Counted from the first letter of the stretch, positions 43,387 to 54,389 are shown. The stretch is DNA of 64,000 nucleotides from Deinococcus terrestris (GCF_009377345.1 NZ_WBSL01000001.1:1115001-1179000); one strand, 5' to 3'. The notes: a model not told the origin generated them from the sequence alone. Numbers and translations: made by a program.

Positions 43387-43896
43387 ATGACCCTCGCCCT
43401 GCGCACTGCCGTGGCCGCGACTCTGCCCTCGGAGAAGCGGCTTGACCTCCAGCTCGCGGCCCTGCCCGAGCGGGACTGGGCCGAAGTCGCGGCGCTCTTT
43501 GCCCGGGACTTGCCCGAATTGGAGGTCGTGGTGGCGCTGCCGGGCGGGGAGGCACTGGCACACGCGTTGGGGCGATTGCGGGGCCTGACGGTGCTGGAGG
43601 TGCAGGCGGACGGCCGCCTCCCGGAGCGGGTGGAAGGGCCTGTCCTGGGGGACGCGGTGATTGTCACCCGGCACCTCACCGACGGTCTGGCCGAACTGGA
43701 ACTGCTGCTGCGGACCGAGGCCGCCGCCCTGCGGGTGCGGGCGGTCGCCGTGGGCGTCGAGCGCACGAACTGTCCCGGCCGCACCCGGCTGGAACTTCAG
43801 GGGTTGAAGGTGCTGAGCGCCGTGGCCCTCGCGGACACCCCGGCAGGCCTGAAGTTCGAGCAGCGGATTCCGGCCCGGCTGCGCCGCGTGTCATAA
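43387..43896 (+). CDS. Hypothetical protein, phosphoribosyltransferase-like pattern
   Basis: A 169-residue soluble protein. LPELEVVVALPGGEALAHAL followed later by GDAVIVTRHLTDGLAELELL resembles the PPi-loop and PRPP-loop order of type I phosphoribosyltransferases. The usual DD acidic pair of the PRPP loop is replaced (TRHLTDG), so catalysis is doubtful. ALRVRAVAVGVERTNCPGR continues the Rossmann-like pattern. It may be a regulatory or degenerate PRTase; confidence in the fold is modest. Leaderless start. It ends 5 bases from the convergent methyltransferase gene. Confidence 0.6.
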   Translation: MTLALRTAVAATLPSEKRLDLQLAALPERDWAEVAALFARDLPELEVVVALPGGEALAHALGRLRGLTVLEVQADGRLPERVEGPVLGDAVIVTRHLTDGLAELELLLRTEAAALRVRAVAVGVERTNCPGRTRLELQGLKVLSAVALADTPAGLKFEQRIPARLRRVS

Positions 43897-43900
43897 GCGG

Positions 43901-44424
43901 TCAGGCCTCGGGGGTCGCCTCGCGGTAGCCCCGCAATGCCCGCTCCTCGGCGGGGATGCGGATCAGGAGCAGCAGGGCGGCGTTGAGCAGCGTCCCCGCC
44001 AGCGCCGTACGCCACGCCCCCACCGCCAGCGGCCCGGAAGCGAGTTCCAGCGCCACGACCGCGTAGTTGGGATGCCGGACGTACTGAAACGGCCCCCCGG
44101 TGACCCGCTCGCCCCCCGGCACGATCAGGATGCGGGTGTTCCAGTAGCGCCCCAGCGTGCGAATGACCCAGTAGCGCAGCGGCTGAGCCAGCACGAACAG
44201 CAGCAGTGCTCCCCAGTTCACCCCGCCCCGGGCGCGGCGGCCCTCCCACAGCAGGCCCAGCATCCAGGCCGGGTGCAGCAGGAAAAAGAGGGGGTAATGC
44301 TCGCGGCCGTACTCCACCGCGCCGTGCTCCCGCGCCCAGCGCTCGTTGGCGCGGGCCACCCGCAGTTCGAGGAGGCGCTGCACCATCAGGAAGCCGAAGA
44401 GCCAGGGAGCGAGGGTGCGGGCCT

Positions 44425-44428
<4 letters not shown>
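43901..44428 (-). CDS. Isoprenylcysteine carboxyl methyltransferase (ICMT)-family membrane protein
   Basis: 175 residues with four hydrophobic segments. YWNTRILIVPGGERVTGGPF and YVRHPNYAVVALELAS are the SAM-binding region signature of ICMT/PEMT-like membrane methyltransferases (compare YpbQ). Bacteria do not prenylate proteins as eukaryotes do, so the acceptor is probably a lipid or small molecule. The GTG at 44428 overlaps the meaB stop (GTGA), making an unusual meaB-ICMT pair. Confidence 0.82.
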
Positions 44429-45357
<929 letters not shown>

Positions 45358-45435
45358 GGGGTCACCCCCGCCTTCCGGGAGAGGTGGGCAGCAGGCAGTC
45401 GCATCGTGCGCTCAGGCTAGCGCTCCGGATGGACC

Positions 45436-46149
45436 TCAAGGCGCCTGCCCCAGCACGTCGTCCACCTCGGTGGCCTCGATCAGGTCCTCCAAGTGCGCGT
45501 CGTCGTTGAACCCCAGCAGGGTGCCGCTGTCCTCGCCCAGCAGGACGCGGGTGATGGAGGTGTTCGTCACGCTCAGGCGGGCCCAGGCGTGGCCCGGCAC
45601 CCCCCCCAGTGCCAGCCCCACCGCCACCCGCACCACGCCGCCGTGCGTGAAGACGAGGACCCGCCCCCCCGCGTGCCGCCCCCGCAGGCGCTCGAAGGTG
45701 TCCCCGCAGCGGGCAAACAGGTCCGCCATGCTCTCACCGCCGGGGCGCCGGGTGCCCCAGGGATCGGCCTGGAGGTCGCGCAGGTACTCGGGGTGCTGCC
45801 GCGCGATGTCGGCCACGACCAGCCCGCCGAGCTCACCCACGTCGATCTCGCGCAGCCCCGGCTCGGCCTGCACGGTGGGCTGCCCGGCCAGCCGCTCGGC
45901 CACCGCCTCGGCGGTCTGCGAGGCGCGGGTCAGGTCGCTGGTGTACACCGCGTCGAAGTGCTGCCCGGTCAGCCGCTCGGCCAGCGCCGCCGCCTGCAAG
46001 ACCCCGATGTGGCTGAGGGGCACGTCGGTCTGGCCCTGGTAGCGTCCGTCCGCGTTCCAGGTGCTCTCGCCGTGCCGCACCACCCAGAACTCGGTCGCGG
46101 TGCGGCGGTCGGGCAGCCGGAAGCCGGTGGGGGGACGGTACCTCTTCAA
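45436..46149 (-). CDS. Histidine phosphatase family (phosphoglycerate-mutase-like) protein
   Basis: 237 residues. The catalytic motif is VVRHGESTWNADGRYQGQTD (the RHG histidine is the phospho-acceptor), with TSDLTRASQTAEAV, the acidic EIDVGELGG and the second histidine in VFTHGGVVRVA. This fits a broad-specificity phosphatase, of CobC or sugar-phosphatase type; the substrate is not determinable. It appears to start at TTG 46149, overlapping the purM stop as TTGA, so it is co-translated with purM. Confidence 0.88.
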   Translation of the reverse strand: MKRYRPPTGFRLPDRRTATEFWVVRHGESTWNADGRYQGQTDVPLSHIGVLQAAALAERLTGQHFDAVYTSDLTRASQTAEAVAERLAGQPTVQAEPGLREIDVGELGGLVVADIARQHPEYLRDLQADPWGTRRPGGESMADLFARCGDTFERLRGRHAGGRVLVFTHGGVVRVAVGLALGGVPGHAWARLSVTNTSITRVLLGEDSGTLLGFNDDAHLEDLIEATEVDDVLGQAP

Positions 46150-47225
46150 GAGGAGGCCCCGCCCAGCCCGGCCTCATTCAGACCCGCCAGCGTCACGCCC
46201 TCGCCGGGCACCATCTCCCCGATCACCCAGGGCGACTCGCCTGCCCCGCGCAGGGCCGAGAGCGCTGCTTCCTGCTCCTCCGGCCCCACGATGAAGAGGA
46301 AGCCCACGCCCATATTCAGCGCCCGAAACGCCTCGGTCCGGTCCATCCCGGCCCGGCGCACGATCAGCTCGAAGACGGGCGGCACCGTCCACGACCTGGT
46401 GTCCACCCGCATCCCCAGCCCCGCCGGGAAGACGCGCGGCGGGTTGTCCACCAGCCCGCCCCCGGTGATGTGGGCCATGCCGCGCACGTCCACCCCGGCT
46501 CCGGTCAGGGCGTCAAAGGCTCTCAGGTAGGCCCGGTGCGGCACGGTCAGCAGGTCTTCCAGCCGCTCGCCGCCGAGGTCGGCCCGCGCTTCGGCCCAGT
46601 CCAGCTCATCCAGCGCCATCCGCGCGAGGCTGTAGCCGTTGGTGTGCAGGCCGCTGCTGGGCAGGGCAATCACGGTGTCGCCCACCTGAATCCGCGAACC
46701 GTCAATCAACCGGGAGCGGTCCACGACACCCACGATGGTGCCCACGAGGTCGAGTTCGCCTTCGGTATACACGCCGGGCATCTCGGCCGTCTCGCCGCCC
46801 AGCAGGGCCACGCCGAGGGCCTCGCACGCCTCCGCCGCGCCCGTCACGATGGCGGCGACCTGCTCCGGGATCAGGCGCGAGGTCGCCACGTAGTCCAGGA
46901 AAAAGAGGGGCCGCGCCCCCTGCACCAGAATGTCGTTCACGCAGTGGTGGACGATGTCGGCCCCCAGGCCACCGACCCGCCCGGTGCGGACGGCCACCCG
47001 CGTCTTGGTGCCCACCCCGTCAGTGGAGGCGACCAAGATGGGGTCTGCCATCTCCCCGAAGCTGGCGCGGAACAGCCCCCCGAAGCCGCCCAGCCCGCCC
47101 AGCACGTTGGGGGTGTGGGTGCGGGCGACCGCCTCCTTCATCAGGGCAACCGCCCGGTGCCCCGCGTCGATGTTCACGCCTGCCCGCTCGTAGGCGGGGG
47201 CCGCGTCCGTGTTGCCTTGCGTCAT
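46146..47225 (-). CDS. purM: Phosphoribosylformylglycinamidine cyclo-ligase (AIR synthetase)
   Basis: A 359-residue enzyme for the fifth step of purine synthesis. YERAGVNIDAGHRAVALMK, STDGVGTKTRVAVRTGR, VNDILVQGARPLFFLDYVAT, LLGGETAEMPGVY, ALPSSGLHTNGYSLAR and HITGGGLVDNPPRVFPAGL are all conserved PurM blocks. The ATG at 47225 has a strong GGGAGGAG Shine-Dalgarno; a much longer open frame upstream is not coding. It forms a pair with the histidine phosphatase gene. Confidence 0.95.
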   Translation of the reverse strand: MTQGNTDAAPAYERAGVNIDAGHRAVALMKEAVARTHTPNVLGGLGGFGGLFRASFGEMADPILVASTDGVGTKTRVAVRTGRVGGLGADIVHHCVNDILVQGARPLFFLDYVATSRLIPEQVAAIVTGAAEACEALGVALLGGETAEMPGVYTEGELDLVGTIVGVVDRSRLIDGSRIQVGDTVIALPSSGLHTNGYSLARMALDELDWAEARADLGGERLEDLLTVPHRAYLRAFDALTGAGVDVRGMAHITGGGLVDNPPRVFPAGLGMRVDTRSWTVPPVFELIVRRAGMDRTEAFRALNMGVGFLFIVGPEEQEAALSALRGAGESPWVIGEMVPGEGVTLAGLNEAGLGGASS

Positions 47226-47302
47226 GCTCCTCCCAGGTGTCGCCCCAGGCCGGGGCCGCTCGGGAGGCAGCATAGCGGAGAAGGAGGCGGGGCCTTTCGC
47301 CG

Positions 47303-48010
47303 TCAGCCCCTCGCCCCACTCCGGCGCAGTGCCCACCAGCGTCCCAGGACGACCAGTCCCACCACGGCCGACAGAAGCCCCAGCCCCCAGGCCATCCGCG
47401 TGGCCGAACCGCTGAGCCACACCACCAGCGCCGTGACCGGCAGTGCCCCGGCCGCCGTCGCCACCATGAAGGGCCGGAAGCCCATGCCCGCCGCGCCCGC
47501 GACCAGATTGAGCACGTCGGCCGAGAGGACCGGCATCAGCCGCACCAGCAGCACCCCTTGCAGGCCGTAGCGCTCGGCAAAAGTGTGGGCCGTCTGCCGC
47601 GCCCGCTCGCCCGCCAAGGCCCGCACCAGCGTGTCCCCCAGCGCCCGGCCCAGACCGTACCCGGCGGCGGCGCCCAGCAGCGTGCCCAGGTAGACCAGCA
47701 AGAAGCCCTCGACCGGGCCGTAGGCGCGGGCCGTCACCGCCGTCATCACCAGGGCGGGCAGCACGGGCACCGCCGCTTGCAGCACGAACCCTGCCAGCAG
47801 CGCCAGCGGCCCGGCCCAGCCCAGGTCCTCCACAAAGGCGCGGGTGACCGCCGGGTCGCTGGAGGTCAGGGCCTCCCAGCCCTCGCCCAAGAAGGCCCGC
47901 GCGTCCGGCGTCAGTGCGGCGGCAGTCAGCCCCAGCACAACCACGCCGGGCAGAATCCACCGCAACGCCGCGACCGCTGCTCGGCGGGGAGGGAGGGGCG
48001 CGGAGGTCAT
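47303..48010 (-). CDS. VTT-domain (TVP38/TMEM64, DedA-like) membrane protein
   Basis: 235 residues with about six hydrophobic segments. LALLAGFVLQAAVPVLPALV, LGTLLGAAAGYGLGRALGDT and RYGLQGVLLVRLMPVLSADV with NLVAGAAGM are the VTT/SNARE-associated Golgi-protein core. Members of the wider DedA/VTT group include lipid scramblases or flippases for undecaprenyl phosphate; whether this one flips a lipid is inference. The ATG is 6 bases after TACACT. It is divergent from the prenyl synthase gene, 66 bases apart. Confidence 0.85.
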   Translation of the reverse strand: MTSAPLPPRRAAVAALRWILPGVVVLGLTAAALTPDARAFLGEGWEALTSSDPAVTRAFVEDLGWAGPLALLAGFVLQAAVPVLPALVMTAVTARAYGPVEGFLLVYLGTLLGAAAGYGLGRALGDTLVRALAGERARQTAHTFAERYGLQGVLLVRLMPVLSADVLNLVAGAAGMGFRPFMVATAAGALPVTALVVWLSGSATRMAWGLGLLSAVVGLVVLGRWWALRRSGARG

Positions 48011-48016
48011 GGCGGC

Positions 48017-48022
48017 AGTGTA
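48017..48022 (-). promoter_or_regulatory. -10 element, leaderless promoter of VTT gene
   Basis: TACACT on the minus strand, 6 bases before the ATG. Confidence 0.55.
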
Positions 48023-48062
48023 GGGGGGCCGGGTGAGGAGGCGGTCAGGCCTTCTGCCCCGC

Positions 48063-48068
48063 TATGCT
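48063..48068 (+). promoter_or_regulatory. -10 element, leaderless promoter of polyprenyl synthetase gene
   Basis: TATGCT, 8 bases before the ATG at 48077. Confidence 0.5.
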
Positions 48069-48076
48069 GCCCCCCG

Positions 48077-49078
48077 ATGCACCCCGACCTGCTGACCCGC
48101 GTGCTGTCGCTGCTGCCCCCCCCGCAGCCGGAGGAGGCGACCCGGCCCGAACTGGCCCACTTCCACGCCATGCTGCGCGACTACCCGCAGCGCGGGGGTA
48201 AGGGCATTCGTTCGGCGCTGCTGCTGGCCTCCGCGCGGGCACACGGGGCGCGGCCCGGCACCCCCGCGTGGGAGGGGGCGCTGTGGCTCGCGGCGGGCCT
48301 GGAGCTGTTTCAGAACTGGGTGCTGATCCACGACGACATCGAGGACGACTCGGAGGAGCGCCGGGGCCAGCCTGCCCTGCACCGCCTGCACGGGGTCCCG
48401 CTGGCAATCAACGCGGGCGACGCCCTGCATGCCTACATGTGGGCGGCCGTTCACCGCGCCGGGGTGCCGGGCGGCATGGAGGAGTTCCTGGCGATGATTC
48501 ACCGCACCGCCGAGGGCCAGCACTTGGACCTGAGCTGGGTGGAGAGCGGCGAGTGGGCGCTCACCGGGGCCGACTATCTGGAGATGGTCCGGCTGAAAAC
48601 CGCCCACTACACCGTGGTCGTCCCGCTGCGGCTGGGCGCCCTCTCCGCCGGGCACCCCCCCGACGAGCGGCTCACCCTGGCGGGGCTGAAGCTCGGCGCG
48701 GCCTTCCAGATTCGGGACGACGTGCTCAACCTGCTGGGCGACGCCGCGCAGTACGGCAAGGAGATCGGCGGCGACCTGCTGGAGGGCAAGCGCACCTTGA
48801 TCGTGCTGCACTGGCTGGAGACGGCCCCGGCGGACCAGAAGGCTCTCTTTCTGGAGCAGATGGCCCGCCCCCGCGCCGACAAGGACGCGGACGCCGTCGC
48901 CCAGATTCACCGCTGGCTGCTGGAGAGCGGCAGCGTCACCCACGCCCAGGCCCACGCCGACGCCGAGGCGCGGGAGGGGCTGGCGCTGCTGGAGGAGGCG
49001 CTGGCCGAAGCTCCTGACCCACAAGCCGCCCGCGAGTTGCTGGACACGGTGCGCGGATTGGCGACGCGGGAGGCGTAA
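48077..49078 (+). CDS. Polyprenyl (geranylgeranyl/farnesyl-type) diphosphate synthase
   Basis: A 333-residue trans-prenyltransferase. The first Asp-rich motif is LIHDDIEDDSEERRG (DDxxD variant), preceded by GGKGIRSALLLASA; the second is AAFQIRDDVLNLLGDAAQYG followed by DLLEGKRTL. It condenses isopentenyl diphosphate with an allylic diphosphate; product length cannot be set from sequence alone. In Deinococcus it could feed carotenoid (deinoxanthin) or quinone synthesis (inference). Leaderless start. The endonuclease V gene begins 33 bases after its stop. Confidence 0.9.
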   Translation: MHPDLLTRVLSLLPPPQPEEATRPELAHFHAMLRDYPQRGGKGIRSALLLASARAHGARPGTPAWEGALWLAAGLELFQNWVLIHDDIEDDSEERRGQPALHRLHGVPLAINAGDALHAYMWAAVHRAGVPGGMEEFLAMIHRTAEGQHLDLSWVESGEWALTGADYLEMVRLKTAHYTVVVPLRLGALSAGHPPDERLTLAGLKLGAAFQIRDDVLNLLGDAAQYGKEIGGDLLEGKRTLIVLHWLETAPADQKALFLEQMARPRADKDADAVAQIHRWLLESGSVTHAQAHADAEAREGLALLEEALAEAPDPQAARELLDTVRGLATREA

Positions 49079-49111
49079 GGAGATGAGGGCGCCTCTCCGG
49101 GGGGATGCTTC

Positions 49112-49609
49112 CTGATTCTCGCTGCCGATGTGGGCTACTCGCCGGGCTGGGCGAAGGCGGCAGGCATCCTGTTCCGGGAGTGGACCGACGAGCACCCGGA
49201 GAGGGTCGTCACCGCCCACCTCGCCTCCCCCGAGGAGTACCTGCCTGGGCAGTTCTACCGGCGCGAGCTGCCCGCCCTGCTGAGCGTGATCGGGCCTGTC
49301 TTGCTCGAGACGCACACGGTCGTGATCGACGGGTACGTGTGGCTGGGGAGCGAACGGAGACCTGGCCTCGGGCTGCACCTGTGGGAAGCGCTGGAAAGGA
49401 GAATCCCGGTCATCGGCGTTGCCAAGACGAGATTTCAGGGGACACCGGAGGAGACGGAGGTGTTGCGTGGGACAAGCGGGAGCCCCCTGTTCGTCACCGC
49501 CGTCGGCCTTTCGCTGGAGGAGGCGAAAGGACACCTCAAAGGGATGGCGGGCAAGCACCGCCTCCCCACGCTGCTCAAAGAGGTCGACAGGCTCAGCCGC
49601 TCCGGCTGA
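49112..49609 (+). CDS. nfi: Endonuclease V (deoxyinosine-specific), apparent CTG start
   Basis: About 165 residues, the short form of the family. From the proposed start, LILAADVGYSPGWAKAAGIL carries the first catalytic aspartate. EEYLPGQFYRRELPALL, VVIDGYVWLG (second acidic site), LGLHLWEALERRIPVIGVAK and HRLPTLLKEVDRL match short EndoV proteins. EndoV cuts near deaminated adenine (inosine). The first ATG/GTG/TTG in frame is GTG 49130, which would remove the catalytic Asp of AADVGY. CTG 49112 has a GGGGGGA SD 6 bases upstream, so it is the likely start. It is probably co-transcribed with the prenyl synthase. Confidence 0.78.
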   Translation: MILAADVGYSPGWAKAAGILFREWTDEHPERVVTAHLASPEEYLPGQFYRRELPALLSVIGPVLLETHTVVIDGYVWLGSERRPGLGLHLWEALERRIPVIGVAKTRFQGTPEETEVLRGTSGSPLFVTAVGLSLEEAKGHLKGMAGKHRLPTLLKEVDRLSRSG

Positions 49610-49612
49610 CGC

Positions 49613-50404
49613 TTATCCCAGCAGCCCCAGCGCCGCGTCCGCGAAGCGCCCGAAGCCCGCGTTCAACTCGCGCAGCGCCGCCCCGTCCGGCACCCCCCAC
49701 TCGGGGAAATACAGCCCCACGTTGACCTCCAGTCCGAAGGCGGGCACCCCGGTCCGCGCGGTCCAGCGGGCGCTCAGCGTGTCGGTGGTCCAGGGGTCGC
49801 CCACCGCCACCCGCTTGAGGTTGCCGGTCAGCAGTGGGGAGAAGGCCGTCTCGCACGCCCCACGCAACCTCTCCCACAGCTCAGGGGGAAAGGTCGGACT
49901 GCCCGCCGTCCCCGGCATGATCGTCAGCGCCGGGCGGGGTACCCCGGTGTCCGGCCCCAGCGCCGGGCCGTGCGAGGCCATCGCGTGCCCCACGATCATC
50001 AGCCGCGCTCCCGCGATCTCGGTCTCCACCTGCCGGTCAAAGGCGTCCCAGACACGCCGCAGCCGGGCCTCCCGCGCCCCCGGCGACAGCGTGAAGCCCG
50101 CCGGGTAGAGGGGCTGGCGGGCGAAGTCGGTCAGCTTGACCACGCCGTTGTCGGCCTCGTCGTTACGGTGACGGTTCAGGTCGGCGGCGAAGCGGCTCCA
50201 CGGCGCTTGCAGGAAGCGGGCGCCGGGCAGCGCGAAAATCAGGTCGGTGTAGGGGTCCCCCTCCAGAAAGACGCGGCGCAGCAGGGCCTCGCGCTTCCCG
50301 GTGTCGAACACCTCATCGCCCAGCATCTCGCGCAGCACGTCGGCGGGCAGCGCCCCGGACGGGTGGGGGGCCAGGATCAGCAGGTCGCCTCGGGCAGGGG
50401 TCAT
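49613..50404 (-). CDS. N-formylglutamate amidohydrolase-family protein
   Basis: 263 residues. LLILAPHPSGALPADVL starts the domain; FAADLNRHRNDEADNG (the D-L-N-R motif), MIVGHAMASHGP and VNVGLYFPEWG hold conserved metal-binding and arginine positions of the FGase family. Members deformylate N-formylglutamate in histidine breakdown or cleave related N-acyl amino acids; the substrate here is uncertain. ATG 50404 lies 7 bases from TACCAT. It converges on the endonuclease V gene (3 bases apart). Confidence 0.85.
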   Translation of the reverse strand: MTPARGDLLILAPHPSGALPADVLREMLGDEVFDTGKREALLRRVFLEGDPYTDLIFALPGARFLQAPWSRFAADLNRHRNDEADNGVVKLTDFARQPLYPAGFTLSPGAREARLRRVWDAFDRQVETEIAGARLMIVGHAMASHGPALGPDTGVPRPALTIMPGTAGSPTFPPELWERLRGACETAFSPLLTGNLKRVAVGDPWTTDTLSARWTARTGVPAFGLEVNVGLYFPEWGVPDGAALRELNAGFGRFADAALGLLG

Positions 50405-50411
50405 GGGGCCG

Positions 50412-50417
50412 ATGGTA
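50412..50417 (-). promoter_or_regulatory. -10 element, leaderless promoter of FGase-family gene
   Basis: TACCAT on the minus strand, 7 bases before the ATG. Confidence 0.5.
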
Positions 50418-50473
50418 CGCCCGCCCCCGCCCAACTGCGGCCTGCCGCACCGCCCCTTCCTTCCCCTCCCCGC

Positions 50474-50479
50474 TAAACT
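50474..50479 (+). promoter_or_regulatory. -10 element, leaderless promoter of recF-dciA
   Basis: TAAACT, 6 bases before the GTG at 50486. Confidence 0.55.
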
Positions 50480-50485
50480 GGGAGA

Positions 50486-51558
<1,073 letters not shown>

Positions 51559-51562
<4 letters not shown>

Positions 51563-52425
51563 GTTCTTCCCGTGGTCCCCGCCGCCTGGGTGGTCCACGC
51601 GGCCTCTCCGACCTGATGGGCGCCACGCTGGGCACCGCCCGCATCGCCAAGGGGGTGCAAAAGGCGCGGGCGATCCTGGCCTGGCCGCAGGCGGTGGGGC
51701 CGGAGATTGCCCGGCTCACGCGGCCCCGGTCGCAGCAGGGGGGCACCCTCTTCGTGGAGGTGCGCGACTCGACGACCGCGCACCACCTCACGTTGCAGCG
51801 CCACCACTTCCTGCGGCGGCTGAACGAGGTGCTGGGCGAGGAGCGGGTCACGGAAATCCGCTTCAGCGTCGGGAGTGTGCCCCGGCCACCGGACGTGCCC
51901 AGGCAAGCGCCCCTCCCCGCCCCCGACCGCGAGCGGGCGCGGGCGCTCGTGCAGGACGTGCAGGGGGACCTGAAAGGCGTGGCGCTGAAGGCGGCCGAGG
52001 CGATCACGCGGGCGCGGAAGTGGCGTGAGGAACAGGGCTGGCGTCCCTGCCCGGTGTGTGGGGAGGCCAGCCGCGAGCAACCCTGCCGGGCGTGCGAGCT
52101 GACCCTGGAGGACCCCAACGTGCGCCGGGCGGCCCGCACCCTGACCCGTCACCCCGAGCGGCTGGCCGCGCTCCCGTCCCTGCTGGGCAACAGCGGCGCG
52201 GACGCGGCCCGGTTCCTGGCCCTGGCCTCGCTGCGGGAGGCACTGGAGCTGCTGGCGCTGGAATGCGTGCGCGGCGGCGGGGAAGCCGGATACCGCGACT
52301 TCCTGGCCGAGCAGGCTGAACTGTTCGTGGCCCTGACGCACCGTGCCCCGCGCCGACCGCTGACCCGCGCCGACCGCGCCACGTTGCCCGAACGGGTGCG
52401 AACGGTGCTGGAAGCAGGGCGGTAA
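51559..52425 (+). CDS. DciA (DUF721)-type protein with zinc-ribbon extension
   Basis: 288 residues. The N-terminal 110 residues carry the DUF721/DciA domain (WPQAVGPEIARLTRPRSQQG, then GTLFVEVRDSTTAHHLTL and RLNEVLGEERVTEIRFSVG). DciA is the ancestral loader of replicative helicase DnaB. Residues about 170-195 hold a CPVCGEASREQPCRAC zinc ribbon, followed by a helical C-terminal domain (about 195-288). This length is unusual for DciA. Starts at GTG 51559, coupled to recF. A replication or repair role at stalled forks is inferred. Confidence 0.8.
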
Positions 52426-52448
52426 AGCGGGGCCAGCCCTGCCCCGCT
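52426..52448 (+). terminator. Hairpin after dciA
   Basis: AGCGGGG (52426-52432) pairs with CCCCGCT (52442-52448). There is no T-tract. It begins right at the stop codon. Confidence 0.45.
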
Positions 52449-52553
52449 GACGCCGCATTGACGCTCCGTTGACGCCTCTGGGTTCACGATCTCTCCACCT
52501 CCGGCGCGGGTGGCATCCCTCCGCCCGCCTCCCGGGGGGAGGAGGGATCACCC

Positions 52554-54308
52554 ATGAGGAAGGATTCGCGCACCGCTCCCCTGTTCCTTGCCCTCTCGCT
52601 CGGTCTGCTCAGCGCCTGCGGGGGCGGCCAGAGGCCCCAGCCGAATACGACGGACTTCGTGTTTCCGGCGGCCTGGACGGTCTCCTCTCCCGCCGAGGTC
52701 AAGCGGGGCGGCACCCTGCGGAACAGCGCGCCGGGGCCTTCGCTGACGCTCAATCCGTTCCGGAATGCTCAGGCGAACAGCGCGGTGTCCCAACTGTCGG
52801 ACGCCGGGCTGCTCAAGCAGGACCCCGTGACCGAAGAGTTCGTCCCCTACATGGCGCAGGCCTATACCGTCTCGGCCGACGGCCTGACCTGGGAGTTCAC
52901 GCTGCGGCCCGACCTGAAGTGGAGCGACGGCCAGCCCATCACGCCCAAGGATTTCGTGACGACGGCCCGGATTCACCAGGATCAGGCGGTCGGCTCGAAC
53001 TCCTACGACACCCTGCGGGGGGTCACGGTCAGCCAGACGGGGGACCGCACCGTGCGCATCGTCTTTCAGGAGCGGCAGGCCACCACCGCCTTGACCACGG
53101 CGTTCACCCCCTGGCCCGACCATATCTTCGGCGCGGCCTACACGTCGGGAGGCGCGGCGGCCATCCGTGCCCTGTGGCCCGTGGCGGCGAATCCAGCCAG
53201 CATCGTGGTGTCCGGTCCCTTCAAGCTGGCCTCGCTGGCCACGGATGGGGCCGCCGTGCTGGAGCGCAACCCCTTCTACGGCGAGTGGGCCGTGGACAGT
53301 GCCGGGCAGCCGCTGCCGTACCTGGACCGGGTGGAACTCGTACCCGTCTCCAGCACGGACGCGCAACTCAGCGCGTTCCTGGCGGGCCGAATCGACCTCT
53401 TCTCCCCTGCCCCCACGCAGCTCGCGGCCCTGCGCGGCGCGGCGAACGTCGTGCTGCGCGAGAATTACAGCGGGCAGGCTTCCAGCAGTTGGATCGTCTG
53501 GAACTGGAACCGGGCGTCCGACCCCGAAAAGCAGCGCCTGTTCCGCTCCAGTGCCTTCCGGCAGGCGATGAGCCACCTCACCGACCGCGAGCGGATGGTC
53601 CGCGAGGTGCTGGGGGGCGCGGGCGAGGCGGTGTACACCAACGTCTACCCGGTCTTCGCCGAGTGGATCTCGCCCACGGCGCCCCGGTTTAACTTCAATG
53701 TCGCCGAGGCCCGCCGCCTGCTCGCGGGACTGGGGTACGACCGCGCCAATGCCGACGGCTACCTGATCAACAGCGCCGGGCGGGTGCTGGAGTTCGATCT
53801 GATCACCAATGCGGGGAATACAGCCCGCGAGAACTACGCCCGGATCTTTGCGGAGGGAGCGCGGCAGGCGGGCGTGAAGGTCAATGCCCAGGCGATTGAC
53901 TTCAACGTGATTGCCAGCCGCCTGGCCTCAACCGGCGACGACCGGCCCTTCGACGCCATCCTGCTGGGGCTGAGCGGGGGGAGCAACATCTGGCCCTTCG
54001 GGGTCAACGTCGTTCCGTGCAATGGCAACCTGCACGCCTACAACCGCTCGGGCGGCTGCCTGACCGACTGGGAACGCGAGGCGGATCGCCTGTTCCAGGA
54101 GGGCAACGCCGAACCCGACCGCACGCGGCGCCTCGCCCTCGGGCGGCAGCTTCAGGACCTCGAGGCGCAGCATCAGCCGTTCGTATACCTGGTGGCCCCC
54201 AAAGCCAGCGTCGCCTGGCGCAGCCGCGTGCGTGGCGAGTACCCGGCAGCCATTGCCGACGCCGACGTGGGCACCCGCGAGCTGGTGCTGACCTGGGTGC
54301 AGGACTGA
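52554..54308 (+). CDS. Family-5 (peptide/nickel type) ABC substrate-binding lipoprotein
   Basis: 584 residues. The signal ends in a lipobox (LSLGLLSACGGG), so it is a lipoprotein. EVKRGGTLRNSAPGPSLTLN, AQAYTVSADGLTWEFTLRPD, LKWSDGQPITPKDFV and the late block LGYDRANADGYLINSAGR are typical of oligopeptide-binding (SBP_bac_5) proteins. Usually such a protein comes with two permeases and two ATPases, but none is here. The ATG has a GGAGGAGGG SD. It is followed by other exported proteins, suggesting a surface function or partner role. Confidence 0.88.
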   Translation: MRKDSRTAPLFLALSLGLLSACGGGQRPQPNTTDFVFPAAWTVSSPAEVKRGGTLRNSAPGPSLTLNPFRNAQANSAVSQLSDAGLLKQDPVTEEFVPYMAQAYTVSADGLTWEFTLRPDLKWSDGQPITPKDFVTTARIHQDQAVGSNSYDTLRGVTVSQTGDRTVRIVFQERQATTALTTAFTPWPDHIFGAAYTSGGAAAIRALWPVAANPASIVVSGPFKLASLATDGAAVLERNPFYGEWAVDSAGQPLPYLDRVELVPVSSTDAQLSAFLAGRIDLFSPAPTQLAALRGAANVVLRENYSGQASSSWIVWNWNRASDPEKQRLFRSSAFRQAMSHLTDRERMVREVLGGAGEAVYTNVYPVFAEWISPTAPRFNFNVAEARRLLAGLGYDRANADGYLINSAGRVLEFDLITNAGNTARENYARIFAEGARQAGVKVNAQAIDFNVIASRLASTGDDRPFDAILLGLSGGSNIWPFGVNVVPCNGNLHAYNRSGGCLTDWEREADRLFQEGNAEPDRTRRLALGRQLQDLEAQHQPFVYLVAPKASVAWRSRVRGEYPAAIADADVGTRELVLTWVQD

Positions 54309-54389
54309 GACCAGGCCTGAGATCGAAGCCGCCCGCGCTCCTGGATGGACGCTCAATTCACCTCTACTCCGCAGTCCGGAGGGATCACG

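Noticed and set aside
52457..52474. Twin TTGACGC words upstream of the family-5 binding protein as -35 boxes
   Set aside because: No matching -10 at 16-18 bases from either; kept only as a curiosity.
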